Positions 48,301 to 58,338 of a stretch of 64,000 nt of DNA are shown here, one piece after another. The stretch's first letter is position 1; each line of letters starts with the position of its first letter. Location: contig AJFK01000120.1 of NCBI GenBank assembly GCA_000467715.1, positions 1-64,000 on the forward strand. Reading direction: 5' to 3'. The notes under the pieces are model-generated. The model did no database searches. It worked only from the letters and a program-made list of their open reading frames with translations, and was not told where the DNA came from. The translations under genes and the position numbers were made by a program. Source of the stretch: Hysterium pulicare CBS 123377. Taxonomy: Eukaryota > Ascomycota > Dothideomycetes > Hysteriales > Hysteriaceae.

Positions 48301-49113
48301 GCTTTGATGGCTATCGGTACACCTGCTCGGCGAGGCTCCACTGCGGCTTCATCCGTATACTCTTCGACAGCCTCAACTGACCAACCGATCACGTCAAGTC
48401 CACTCTCCTGGACGCTCGCTGCCACCTTCTCTATCTCCGATCCACTTCGGCCGGAAGCAGCAGTGACCATCTCCGAGCTCAAGAAAATGGGCATCGATGT
48501 CTGGATGCTCTCCGGTGACAACATCACAACTGCAAAAGCCGTGGGCGCTATGGTTGGGATTCCAGAAACCAACATCATCGCGGGCGTCTTACCTGATCAA
48601 AAGGCAGAGAAAATCAGCTACCTGCAACGCGCCCTCTCCAAAAAAGGATGGAACAAGCGTGAGACCGGCAAACGAGCCACGATCGCGATGGTCGGCGACG
48701 GCATCAACGATTCTCCCGCCCTATCCGCCGCAGACGTCTCAATCGCCATGGGCGCCGGCTCCGACATCGCCATCTCCTCCGCCTCTTTCATTCTCATCAA
48801 CTCAGATCTCACCACCATCCTCACGCTCCTCCAACTCAGCAAAGCAGTCTTCCGCCGCGTCATGTTCAACTTCGGTTGGGCTTTGGTTTACAACGTCATT
48901 GCTATGCCCATCGCAGCCGGTGCCATCTTTGCCGTCAAAACGGGCAAGTCGCAAGACGGTGGCTATGGACATGCCCGTCTCGATCCGGTCTGGGCTAGTC
49001 TGGCGATGGCGTTGAGTAGTATCAGTGTTGTGTGCAGTTCTTTGGCATTGAGGACCAGAGTTCCGGGAATTGGGTTTAGGGTTCGGAAGATCAAGGTTAC
49101 GCGGGATGAGTGA
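45355..49113 (+). CDS. Copper-transporting P1B-type ATPase
   Basis: A single intronless frame of 1252 residues pumps Cu(I) across a membrane using ATP. It has four Cys-x-x-Cys metal-binding domains: HCPSC near residue 34, GMTCSSC twice (near 220 and 305) and GMYCPHC near 390. An extra KCEHCQ lies near 145. About eight membrane helices carry the transport-site CPC (VACPCGIGLAAPTA). The actuator has SLTGES, the phosphorylation site is DKTGTLTQGG, the P1B signature His-Pro is SSSHPIA, and the hinge is VGDGINDSPALSAAD. The length and extra N-terminal metal sites fit the CrpA-type detoxification exporters better than the shorter Golgi Ccc2. That subfamily call is inference. Lack of introns over 3.8 kb stands out here. 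Confidence 0.96.
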   Translation: MSPSTSPKRFARPGPSIPGMVTTTIFISNLHCPSCIDSIREALGLLRPTPEFISHSIVSHSVVIRHSPSLSIQDISDALEVAGFEIHSIFQDNELTSPGPIEVRARDQYSAEWGNSLEQAVRRWLPSRGKVTEDSEMAKRQKHVEKCEHCQAEEGGVMIESKSENRILLHATETTSPSSEKDVEVDTETLKPVSPAVDNFVIVEQPTTPVLYKAVLAISGMTCSSCVGSITHAVQQLPWVRSVDVNLLTNSGTVVFDGKHRVQDIVSTVEDTGFDATVDSVVELQHPALRSPPIHQLDRWTATYAVGGMTCSSCVGNVTNALEGYSWIEKAEVNLITNSATIVFHGKEHMPTIQEAIEDAGYDATLDSVISEESQKEEVLERSVSIFVTGMYCPHCPSKVTNALSERFGEKVELVNPSLSEKMPILNIKYVPDPPGLTIRQIIQTISNIDSDFKPTIYHPPTIEQRASEMHAHERQRILYRLAWSFLVAIPTFIIGIVYMDLVPKTDPVSKWFMTLAWVGNVTRAEWSLFILSTLVYFYGADVFHRRALKQLWLLWRRGSRTPYFQRFFRFGSMDTLLFLGTSLAYWSSVAELIRTALRQSSGTNNIYFDTVVFLTFFILIGRFIEAYSKAKTGDAVSALKKLRPAEAILVDPKSGDLKTDTDLLEIGDTVRIPNGASPPFDGVVVDGMAAFDESSLTGESRPINKASGDTVFSGTVNKGGPIKIKIISVSGTSMLDQIINVVREGQTRRAPVERIADKITRVFVPTITLIAIVDWLVWLILCYSGVIPNDWRDDDSEPWSLWALRFAIAVFVVACPCGIGLAAPTALFVGGGMAAKYGILVKGGGEAFEEASKLDCIVFDKTGTLTQGGDPAVTDFDVVDGQDQEAILSLVKTLEESSSHPIARALVSFCAAHTHRQPDVLDIDEIPGRGLKGTFRLTSEDTTPPISAIIGNETFMSDYKVDISAAVSSTLNTWKSQGKSVALMAIGTPARRGSTAASSVYSSTASTDQPITSSPLSWTLAATFSISDPLRPEAAVTISELKKMGIDVWMLSGDNITTAKAVGAMVGIPETNIIAGVLPDQKAEKISYLQRALSKKGWNKRETGKRATIAMVGDGINDSPALSAADVSIAMGAGSDIAISSASFILINSDLTTILTLLQLSKAVFRRVMFNFGWALVYNVIAMPIAAGAIFAVKTGKSQDGGYGHARLDPVWASLAMALSSISVVCSSLALRTRVPGIGFRVRKIKVTRDE

Positions 49114-50376
49114 GGCTGATGGTGATCTGTGTCAATGGATGCAGTTAATCTTGGGTGGTATCGTGATCTTCAGCATCAATGTAGAAAGTAATGGGGACAA
49201 ATAGGGATTCTTTTAGTAGTTCTGAGGTGCATAATTTCAGTAGATACCCCTTCATTAAATCCACATCTTATACCGAATCAAATCTTGTCCAACCCGGCAA
49301 CTGTGAACTTTTTACGCCTTTAAAAAGCTTGGTCTTTTTCCATGGTACTCGTCGGAGTAGCTTGAGGATGGGAGCATTCTTCTTATCACCAACCGGATAT
49401 TAAGCGAGAGGTAGCATACGACCTTTCCAGGCGGTAGCAGCATAAGATTACGCTATGGGACACTCCTAAAAGCCAGTTCGTGGCGCTAAGACGAGTAGGA
49501 TTAGGCTTTTGGGATACTCTTGGGATCCAGTTCACGAACGGACGGCGAATGGGATTGGCAACTTATTATGAGGCCTTGTATCAAGCCTAGATTATTTTTG
49601 TAGTAAGGAGATCGACGCAAGTCCAGCCTTCGAAAATGGTGAATGATCATACTGGTGTATTGCGATGTTTAAATTCTGAAAAGTGTTAAATAGACTTTAT
49701 ATCTCTGTTACCTTGGTTACCGGCGTGATTGATTAGCGGAAGATTGGATGCAGAGTAAGTAAGCTAAACACTGCACCCGACTCGTGCCTCACTACCGTGA
49801 GAACTATTTCATATTCTCTAATTTCACCTTAGAAACCAGATAGCTTTGATAGTAGTTAAGAGGATCTTATAAAGGAGTACTATTCTACCTAATATCAGAG
49901 TAAGTAAATAAATAAAGGATACGTCCATATTCTCTTACGGACGCGAACTGGATTTATCCCCTTTCCCAAAGCTCAAACGCGCTATGCAGACAATTGAATA
50001 CCCCCTATCCTCCCCTAAACCCAATATCCTCAATCCTGTTTCTGAAAAGCTCGTAAACCCGCAAACCTCCTTAGCGACCTTTAAAGAAAGTAACATATCC
50101 GTTGAAAAAAAAGTGCTTTTGGGGCACTCTTGCATGGGTATGTGGTGGTACAGACTTAACGGAGAGCTAGGATTTGCTAGTTAACAGATAGGGGAACGCC
50201 GATTTAACTCTGATTGAGAGCAACACCTAGAACATGTAGCGGACATACAAGCAGACGGAACAAAGAAGCCGAAATCGTGTCGCTGTCGGAGCGAGGAAGT
50301 AAGGATAGGCGACAAGTTAAGGGAAGTCTACGAATCATGTACTTTTCCGACTTGATCATTGTACTCCTATGACACA
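49114..50376. other. Intergenic, 1.26 kb
   Basis: The copper ATPase and the first ankyrin gene converge here. The segment contains an imperfect pair of about 30 bp repeats near 49456-49545. A+T content is raised at about 49850-49925. No gene is supported. Confidence 0.5.
49456..49546. repeat. Imperfect direct repeat, about 30 bp units
   Basis: GGGACACTCCTAAAAGCCAG and GGGATACTCTTGGGATCCAG, each followed by TTC(G/A), lie about 45 bp apart. The differences are mainly transitions. This could be a decayed repeat; significance is low. Confidence 0.35.
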
Positions 50377-52725
50377 TCATGCCCGAGATGAAGAAGGCGT
50401 CCCGTCCCGCAGGCTCCGTAGATGACAGATCAGGCATCGCTCATGCGAGTCGGCTGGCGAAGCGCACTGAGCACTGTGGTCCAGCAACAAAAAACAGCAT
50501 CTTAATGATAGGGCGAGCACTTTTGCATTTTCCGATGACCGTCTGCTTTTGGAAAACCCCATTGCGGCATAATCTAGTGCAGTCATACCTAGATTGTCCT
50601 GGCGATGGAGATCCGAACCTAGGGATATGAGATCTTCGAGTATATGGACCATGTTATTCTTGGCGGCGAAATGAAGTGCAGTACTGCCATCGCGATATCG
50701 AGCATACAAATTGGCTCCAATTTCCTTCAGTGACCTCAGTGTCGCCGAGATATAATCTTTTGATACGACACTCTGCCTTACGGCTTCGAGAAAACTCATA
50801 AGAGGGGTATGGCCATGTCGATCGTAGTTGTTGATGTCAATGTCCAGAAGCCCCGGTGCCAACCACAGAGGGATTTCTTCCCTTCCAGCTTGGGCCACGA
50901 GCCTGTGAAACCAAGTTTTACCTTCCTTATCCTCAATGGCTAGCGTAGACACTGCTGATACTGCTTGGGAAATGTCCAAATGTGAGACGTTCAGGCCTCC
51001 ACGCATGTAGACATAGTTGACGATGAACAAGCCCTGTGAATCTCGATGGTTTGCCATTCGTTGAAGAATCAAATGAAAAATCGGTTTGCTTGAGGAGAAT
51101 ACTCGTAGCCATTCAATACGGAAACTAGCACGGCCACTTAATAGGCTTAGAAAATTTCGTCCCTCGTGATCCCGATGTTCGAAGTCGTATTCCCGCTCGT
51201 CAAGTTTGTTGATCATGCATAGGAAATTCAAATCATCTTGTTCCGGTGTGTCAGACCGGAAACCTCGTGGATCCAAGGAAAATAAAAAGGTTTGCCCATT
51301 GGAGTCAACAGCATTGACACTGTTCGTGATCTCCAGAAGATGTATGATGACATTGGCAGGTGCTCCTGAACGAGCTGCGAAGAACAGAGCGGAATTGCTC
51401 GGAGCATCTTTGTCGTTGACCTCTAATTGCATGAACGCTTTGCTGTCGAACGTAGTTTCAGAGTAGATCCGTGTGTCCATCGGGTCGAGTGATTGTACAG
51501 TGCGAGTAGCCTGACACAACTGGCTAATACGACGGTGGATGCAATCAGGATTCGTAGCACAACACTCTTCGATTAAAGTAGCATTTGCCTGCTCTACTTG
51601 ACGTCTATGCTGGAGCTGAAGCTTTGTGAAATCTAATCCTGCGGCGTATTCGGCTGCGTGATTCATTGCTGGCATTGAACTCGGCTGATTGGCGGTTGAT
51701 TTACTAGAACTGCTCAGTGTGAACCCATTAAGGAGACTCGATAAATCGGAAATGCAAGATGGAGTGTGTTCGCCTTCATCCAGTAGTCTGCGCATGCCAG
51801 TATGGCTCTTCATTGAAAACATCTCATGAATAGAAAAGTTTTGGCATCTTAACAAACTTCCGATAGGGCCATGGGAGACGGAGGGATCCCGAGCCTTGAT
51901 TGGAAACTCGTCTATTGGATGGTGTACACCATCATTAGAGGGGTCCTCCGTGAATAAATCCCGGTCAAGACACTCATCGAAACTGCCCATTGACTCATTA
52001 TTTGTCATTACATCTACGTCGTTGAGAAAGCTGACGAAGGACCGCTGTTGTTGAAGTTCTGAATCGTTCGTAGCATAAAGACTATTGGTGGATGTGTTAT
52101 GCAGTAAGGGCATTTCCATATCCATCCAGTGTCCATCGAGCCCAGTTTCTGAGGGAAGAGAATCAGATAAAACAACCGCCTGGTCAAAAATCAATGCTCC
52201 ATCAGCCGAGTTCTCAGCAGGAGCATGGAGGATGCCAATGCTATTGGGATCATTGATGAGAGCATCATGAGAGAAACTGATATGAGCAGAACCTTTGTTC
52301 TCAGGAGGAAAGTCCACGAGGGCGCCAGGGGTAGGTGGATGGCCAGTGCTGGTAGGATGCTTGTGGCTTTTGAGGGGTTTGAGGAATTCGACTCGTGCCC
52401 TCAAAGTCTCTGTGTCTACTACACAGTATCGAGTGTAACTTTCTGAAAGAAGTTCGAGGAGTATCCCCTGCGCGCGTCGAGGCCTGTAACTATTTAGTAT
52501 AGTACGTGATCCACTTTGAAGCATGATAGCATACTTAGGATTAAACGAGCCATTGCTCAGTACTTTGAGAATTTTGAGAATTTCGTCAAGCGGTAGGCCA
52601 CACATTCGTAACACCACAAGCTTCTTTTTCCATGACTCTGACCACTGGCTTGGTCTACCTCGTCCCACTCTCGAGGGTGATGCCGCGGAACTGATTTGAT
52701 TTTGTGGTCCTTTAGCCGTGTTCAT
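50377..52725 (-). CDS. AT-hook/Clr5-like plus ankyrin-repeat protein, paralogue 1
   Basis: Exons 52725-52535 and 52483-50377 give 765 residues. The 51 bp intron (GTATGC donor, ACTAA branch, TTACAG end) is a multiple of three without a stop, so the genomic frame reads straight through it. Its reality is supported by the identical intron position in paralogue 2. The N-terminus has an AT-hook-like GRGRP, then a helical module QWSESWKKKLVVLRMCGLPL and, after the intron, RRAQGILLELLSESY. The middle is disordered, then a conserved CC-x5-CIHRR motif. Ankyrin-type repeats fill the last 350 residues (NSALFFAARSGAPANVIIHL, GSTALHFAAKNN, GMTALDYAAMG). Nuclear regulation is possible but unproven. The start is the first in-frame ATG. 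Confidence 0.8.
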   Translation of the reverse strand: MNTAKGPQNQISSAASPSRVGRGRPSQWSESWKKKLVVLRMCGLPLDEILKILKVLSNGSFNPKYAIMLQSGSRTILNSYRPRRAQGILLELLSESYTRYCVVDTETLRARVEFLKPLKSHKHPTSTGHPPTPGALVDFPPENKGSAHISFSHDALINDPNSIGILHAPAENSADGALIFDQAVVLSDSLPSETGLDGHWMDMEMPLLHNTSTNSLYATNDSELQQQRSFVSFLNDVDVMTNNESMGSFDECLDRDLFTEDPSNDGVHHPIDEFPIKARDPSVSHGPIGSLLRCQNFSIHEMFSMKSHTGMRRLLDEGEHTPSCISDLSSLLNGFTLSSSSKSTANQPSSMPAMNHAAEYAAGLDFTKLQLQHRRQVEQANATLIEECCATNPDCIHRRISQLCQATRTVQSLDPMDTRIYSETTFDSKAFMQLEVNDKDAPSNSALFFAARSGAPANVIIHLLEITNSVNAVDSNGQTFLFSLDPRGFRSDTPEQDDLNFLCMINKLDEREYDFEHRDHEGRNFLSLLSGRASFRIEWLRVFSSSKPIFHLILQRMANHRDSQGLFIVNYVYMRGGLNVSHLDISQAVSAVSTLAIEDKEGKTWFHRLVAQAGREEIPLWLAPGLLDIDINNYDRHGHTPLMSFLEAVRQSVVSKDYISATLRSLKEIGANLYARYRDGSTALHFAAKNNMVHILEDLISLGSDLHRQDNLGMTALDYAAMGFSKSRRSSENAKVLALSLRCCFLLLDHSAQCASPADSHERCLICHLRSLRDGTPSSSRA

Positions 52726-52833
52726 GTCTTCTTTTCGGTGATTCAACGACGGTCCAATATCAGATGGCCGAGTGTCTGAAAGTGAATGAAATGGGGGAAG
52801 CAGGCTTTCGGTCAAGTTGAATTTCAGAGGCAA

Positions 52834-54365
52834 ACCGAAATACGCTCAGGAGTTTGGAAAATTGACCATGAAGACGTTTAAGCAAGGCGATTTATGCAGC
52901 TACCGGCGTATTGGTATGATATCCTTCCGCGCAATAAGTCCGGGAGAATGATTGGTTATCTCTCAGCCCCCGTACCCAGGATGCAGCCCGCACGAGCGTG
53001 GACCTCTCAGATATCCACGCTTAAGTGCGCCACAGTCATGAAGCTGACGGGGCGCATGCAGCGAAATAAATGCATCCATGGCTTAGGGAATGAGACATCA
53101 GCGCAATAAACTGGAGTCCAAGGGAAGAGACATCCAATGATGAACTTTCACATTCCGACAACTTTACTTCGTCATTTCCTTTTGAATCTGCGTCCAAAAC
53201 CTTGATTGCAAAACACCTTCACCGGTCCTCGGATTCTATTGGGAAATGCTTTTCGTGGCGAGGCAGAGCCTCAAGGTGACCACCTGGCCCAACATTTCGT
53301 GGGTATTGTAGGCGAGGCACAATAGAACAAAACTCGAGGTAAACGCAGCAACTCATCTAGTACCTTCACGAAAAGAAGCCCTGATGCCAAATGCTAAGCA
53401 TCTTGAGCCCATGCCGAAGTCGAAATCCGATGGATATGGGTTGTTGTGAGGTCGGTATTGAATGTCCAGTAACCGCAGACCCTGATGATGCTGGAAGTCA
53501 GGTGTGAGACAAGGCGCAGTGGGACTGTAAGTAGTGTTAGCGTTTCGCCTGATGGATGATAGGGCTCTTGAGGTGTCTGATGAGAGAGTGTCTTAGGCTG
53601 CACGAGAATCCTGAGGCACGGAGCACAGGAGGTTGGTCGTGGACGGAGTTAACCCGAAACGGGAAGGCGGACAACTCCATAATTCTCTGTTTAAGTATCC
53701 ATTAATAGTAGGAAATTAACAAAATATATGCACATTGAACGTCATTTTCTGAACGTGGGAGCTTCTCATTGTACAGATTCTTCTGACCACTATATACTCA
53801 GTACAAATACATTATCGTGAATCCCTATGTCGGAGCCAAGACGGAAAAGAGGTTGCCCTGGCCGCGGAAAGATGATTTTTGGTCTGTCGCAGAGCTTCAA
53901 TGGCCTAGCTTTATGACATTGGACCTTGATATGCGTCATACACGCCTCCTCAGAGCCGACACTTACGGCTCCTCATGATTCTACTCCAAGAAATCCTTTA
54001 CAGCCACACGCTAAGGCTGCTTCTCAAATTCCTACTCATGTATCCATTTGGTGGAACTGAACATGGGCCATCGTCCCGGAAAGGCAATCTGTGACGAACT
54101 ATCATTATCCAGCCTTGACCATGTCATACAAAGAGCGTTTCACGATGCAAGGAGTATCGATTGCGCTCAAGATTCCGTCGAATATCGGATGGCTTGCAAG
54201 CTCGACCTTCGAACTTCCGAATGAGCTAAGGTATATGCCATGACATAGCGCCGAGCGAGAGGATCCGTGACACTGTTGCGGATATTGATAAGTGAATGAT
54301 TCATGCTCATATCTGTGACAGAGGATCTGAATGCTCTTACCTTAGGAGGTTGATAAAAAAGACTT
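52834..54365. other. Intergenic, 1.53 kb
   Basis: The interval lies between the two tandem ankyrin genes. It holds the promoter of paralogue 1, with copies of a GCGMAATAAR motif (52929, 53061, 53101), and the 3' region of paralogue 2. No gene is recognised. Confidence 0.5.
52929..53110. promoter_or_regulatory. Recurrent GCGMAATAAR motif upstream of paralogue 1
   Basis: There are three copies: GCGCAATAAG at 52929-52938, GCGAAATAAA at 53061-53070 and GCGCAATAAA at 53101-53110. The middle copy sits in ATGCAGCGAAATAAATG, a 17-base string found again upstream of paralogue 2. A shared control site or an inherited duplicate is possible. Confidence 0.4.
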
Positions 54366-56578
54366 TCAAGTCCATGGGACGGTGTAATCTGAAGAAGGAA
54401 ATATTTGGGCTACATCTCGTTCAGCGGCCACTTCAGAAATTGTGTCTAGGTATTGCCTATGTTGCTTTTGTCCTTGAGGAAGTATGTCGTAATCGGCGCC
54501 TGCATCCAGTAAAAGTACCACGCACTTCATTGAACTGGCTGTCAGCTCGGGCTTTTCAGACTTGCGGCGGCTGATGTTTAAGATTTGCCCGGCTGCATCC
54601 AATGCGGAATATCCTAAATCGTTTCGGAGGTGGATGTTCGCACCAGCTGATATGAGGATCTCGATGGCCTCTGGAAGACTTTGGTAACCGGCGAAGTGAA
54701 GAGCTGTGTTTCCGTCTCGGGATCGGGAATTAATATTGGCCCCGTACTTTAATAAGAGCGTTAACAAATCCCGCATTGATTCTCCTCTCATACACTGATG
54801 ACCAAAAAGTTGAATAGCCGACATCAGAGGAGTGTTTCCGTCCTTGTCGTAATTCTTGACGTCAAACCCGTGCTCCAGTAGCTCCTCGATATAATTGAAT
54901 GCTCGAGTCATATTGTCGCGATATTTGGTGAGGTTCTCGTCGCTACCAGCTATTAGAAATTTATGTAATAAGTTTCGACCCTTATAGTCCTCATACTCGG
55001 CACTGTGACCGAACCATCTAGTTAGTAGGGGGCCTTTTGGGCGAACCCCAGGATTGGGCAGATCCAGATATAGATAAGTTTCGTCTCCTATTGGGCGAGT
55101 CCAATCGAAATCAGGTGAGTCAAGGTCAAATTGCAGTATTTCAAAAAGGTGTGAGCCGACGACGTCGCGACGTTGGTCCATGCGCCATATACGTTTCGGC
55201 CAATTCTCATTGGAATTGCAAAGACTGCGAATCCATTCCACGGCGAAATTTGGACGCTGGCATAGATGATGCAGAAATGTCTGGCCCCAATGATCTCGAT
55301 GTTCGAAGTTAAACCCTCGGGTCTCCAATGCGGACATTAAAGATAGGAAATCTTGGGAGGGTTCCAGATCCCTTGAGTCTAGAACGAACATGAAAGTTCG
55401 TCCCACATGGTTCGTTGCGTTAACATCCCTGATGTTCTGAAGGATTCGACATAGGATTCTAAAAGGGGCTCCAAATCGTGCAGCATGGAACAGGAGATTG
55501 TTACCGAATTTATCTATCTTGTTCGTCTCCACAGGGCATAGATCGATAGGCACAACATTTCGAGCTATGGCTTTAGTGACTTGACGATGAATACAGTTAG
55601 AGGTTTTAGAACAGCAGCTCATTAACACGGCGGCGTTTTCAGCTATGAGCAAACGGGTTTGGTCTGGCAGCGTCAGGATCCGCCTTGGTAATGGAGCGCA
55701 TTCAGGTGTCATCGTATCTGGTACTGTCGACATCGTACAGATAGAATTTCGATAAGATATTGAAGCAGTGCTCAGTGTGAATCCACTCAGAAGGCTCCAA
55801 ACTCCAGACAGATAAGATTGCGAGCTGCCAGCCCTCTTTGCTTGGAGTATGCTGGACCTATGAAAGCTGAATTTGGATGACCTTCCTTCGCAACTAGCCT
55901 TCCTCTGCTCTTCGATTAGTGTGCTCCTGGTGTCCTGAACATGGTTATCGAGCGGCTCCTGCGATGTCTCAATCATTGGAGCATCAGAAGAACTGTTGAG
56001 CGCAATGAGCGGCAGCAGCTCTCTAAGCAAGTTTTCGGTGCTGTTTTTCATGTCAACAGATGAAAGCTGCTGCTCTGCTGACTGTAAGGTGTCGATACCG
56101 TCAGTAGTGGACAATGGAGGCGTTTGGGTGGAATTAGATTTTGCCCCTGCATGACGACGATCCGAATTGCTAGCGGACTGAGGTCGAGCTGAAAGCGGTG
56201 CGGTGCCTTGAGCCTTTAGATGACGAAGATAGGCGATCCGTCTTTTGATGATTATGGGGTCTGCCATGCAGTACTTGCTGTAACCGTCCGCTAGGAGTTC
56301 ACGGAGTATCTGTTCCGCACGACGATTCCTTATCCGTTAGTCCTAAGTTCTTCGATGTACACACAGATCGGAGAATATTACTTAGGACTGAATTGAGATT
56401 CTTTTCGTCCGGCTATGATAGCCAAGATATCGATCAAAGGTACCGCACATAACCTCAGTACGACCAATTTTTTCTGCCATGGTTCCGTCCATTGATTCGG
56501 TCTGCCTCTTTTTCTCTTCCCCTCCGCTCTCGAATCAGTCGTATCAAGTCGTATCGTAGTAGGACCCCCCATCACCAT
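54366..56578 (-). CDS. AT-hook/Clr5-like plus ankyrin-repeat protein, paralogue 2
   Basis: Exons 56578-56382 and 56328-54366 give 719 residues. The 53 bp intron (GTAATA donor, CTAAC branch, AAG end) interrupts the same Lys codon, AA|G, as in paralogue 1, after 65 rather than 63 full codons. The N-terminus has KRKRGRPNQW and QKKLVVLRLCAVPLIDIL, then NRRAEQILRELLADGYSKYC. The shared mid-protein motifs are SLLSGFTLS and CC-x5-CIHR. The ankyrin region matches paralogue 1 block by block (LLFHAARFGAP, FNFEHRDHWGQTFLHHL, DGNTPLMSA, GNTALHFAG, LGYSALDAAG). It lacks most of the long disordered linker. The two genes lie head to tail with the same orientation, so tandem duplication followed by strong divergence is the simplest history. 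Confidence 0.82.
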
Positions 56579-57022
56579 AATCCACTAGTGAAGAAATATG
56601 GGCCTACAGTAGTGATAGGGTAATTTTCCGTGGGAGGAAGGCAAGCACAAGTCCGCGCGACGGTGAAAAATGTGCTTGATAAGTATGATGGAGGCTGGGG
56701 AATGGATAATTAGAATATCATTCAAGAGGGAGTTTGCAGATTTGTGAACATCGACGGAGCCGTCAATTGGAGCGCTAGACTAATGCGGGAACATTCGCTG
56801 ATTAGACGTCCGTTGATCGCCCGTCCACTTTCTCTTGCATTCCCGTTGTGTAGTCATGTTTGAGGGGAGTCACCACGCCTCATGCACGAATGCCTCGTCG
56901 AACATGCGCTGTTCAGGATAGAATCAGAGAGGAGGTGCCCTAGTGGGCTGGCGCTTCGAGGCACAAGTAGGCCCACCGCAAAAATTCCGACGAATTCTAT
57001 TGGTTTTACGACTCAGGCGAAG

Positions 57023-57331
57023 GCGAAATAATCCTTCGCCCGTGCTTTGGGCTGATTCTGGCGATCGCTCACCGGTTTCTCAGCACGGACGCGCTCAACT
57101 AGAGATTGCGGTTGGACGAAGAGGATGGTAAAGCTCAACCACGCGTAAGCGTTGACTATATTGCGATTGAATGAAAGATGCAGCGAAATAAATGGTGAGA
57201 CATAGGGAGGCTCTTGACCAATCAGGATTTTTTCGGAAGCATTACACTCGCTACAGAGCGCTCGCTGATACCGCATCGGACTCGACTCTATCGACTTCGA
57301 GGTGACGTGGGCTTGGACGATGCGAAATAAA
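57023..57331. promoter_or_regulatory. Recurrent GCGAAATAA motif upstream of paralogue 2
   Basis: There are three copies: GCGAAATAAT at 57023-57032, GCGAAATAAA at 57183-57192 and GCGAAATAAA at 57322-57331. The second lies in ATGCAGCGAAATAAATG, identical over 17 bases to the site upstream of paralogue 1. Confidence 0.4.
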
Positions 57332-57516
57332 CCCACGGAGAAGCTTTAAGGTCTCATAAACGGAAAGAAGATACCTATATGTATATATATCTCAAACGGA
57401 TATCGAAAGTTGTGTTCTCGACCATATCAAATCGGTTCTTGAATCTTCATCCAAACGATTGAAAAGCGCAAAACTGTCGACGTTGAAAGCATTCTTAATT
57501 CTGGAGTTGTAATTCC

Positions 57517-57717
57517 ATGGCGATCCATAAGAGTCTCCCCGAATCCACGGATAAAAGTAAGCATGACTCTAGGGCTTATATAAGACCCATAAGGTTCACA
57601 ACCCTTGCAGGTTCTCTTTCAGCAGACGGAATCGCTTCCCTTGCGGTCGGCTTACTCCAGGCGGTCCTTCAATTCGGGGCGTTCTTGGTATTCTATTATG
57701 GACGCCGCAGGACCTAG
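57517..57717 (+). CDS. Possible small single-pass membrane protein
   Basis: An ATG-started frame of 66 residues has a basic, polar N-terminal half. It is followed by one hydrophobic helix, IASLAVGLLQAVLQFGAFLV, and a short basic end (YYGRRRT), giving a tail-anchored-like shape. No family is recognised and no intron is needed. A chance open frame is quite possible. The opening LSADGIASLAVGLLQ also loosely recalls N-termini of fungal NLR-type proteins. Confidence 0.3.
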   Translation: MAIHKSLPESTDKSKHDSRAYIRPIRFTTLAGSLSADGIASLAVGLLQAVLQFGAFLVFYYGRRRT

Positions 57718-58338
57718 CCATTTGAGGGGGTTACTTGGATGATTCGGAGAGTTGGATGCATGCAATTAGCGGGCAGAGAGGAGGCTGTTTGTACTACGCT
57801 TTCTTAGGGTTAGCGTCGAAATTCGATCATCCGCGGTTCGATACATGCCTTCACTCCATGTTCTTACGGCTGATATGAGGGATTCGGATATTTGTTCGTG
57901 CGAAGTCATGAGCAGTTGAGCCCAAGACAAATGGAGGGCGAAGTCCATGCAGAAAGTAAATGTCTTCCAAGTCAACCGCACCGACGTCATCATATCTGTC
58001 GCTCCGTACCACCGCATACAACAGCCATCTTCAAAAGATCACAACTCGAAATGTAGTTATCCGTAGCGTAATTAGCATGTAAGCTAATTCCCATGTACCG
58101 CTAACGCAGTCTGCCTTGGCCAAAACGAATCCTAACCTCCAGTTCCAACCAGTAACCGTTAGCCGGATCTACGTGCAAGATGCCGAGGATAACTCTTTCC
58201 AGACTTCATACATTTATATTTCTTAGCGAATTTCTTAATTCTTCACGCAAACCTTCACTATAAGACCAATTAACCCAGCAGAGCTTCATCAAAACCAACA
58301 GCCTTCCTCTTATACCTCAAGCTCCACCACAATCCACT

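Larger units (their letters stand above)
56579..58338. other. Intergenic, 1.76 kb
   Basis: This is the promoter of paralogue 2 and of the alcohol dehydrogenase. It holds three copies of the GCGAAATAA motif and one small ATG-started frame (57517-57717, listed separately). A TATA-like TTATATTT lies near 58209. Nothing else is recognised. Confidence 0.5.

Noticed and set aside
57766-58017. Minus-strand frame of 83 codons upstream of the alcohol dehydrogenase
   Set aside because: It has an ATG but no domain, signal peptide or splice support. A chance frame is the likelier reading.
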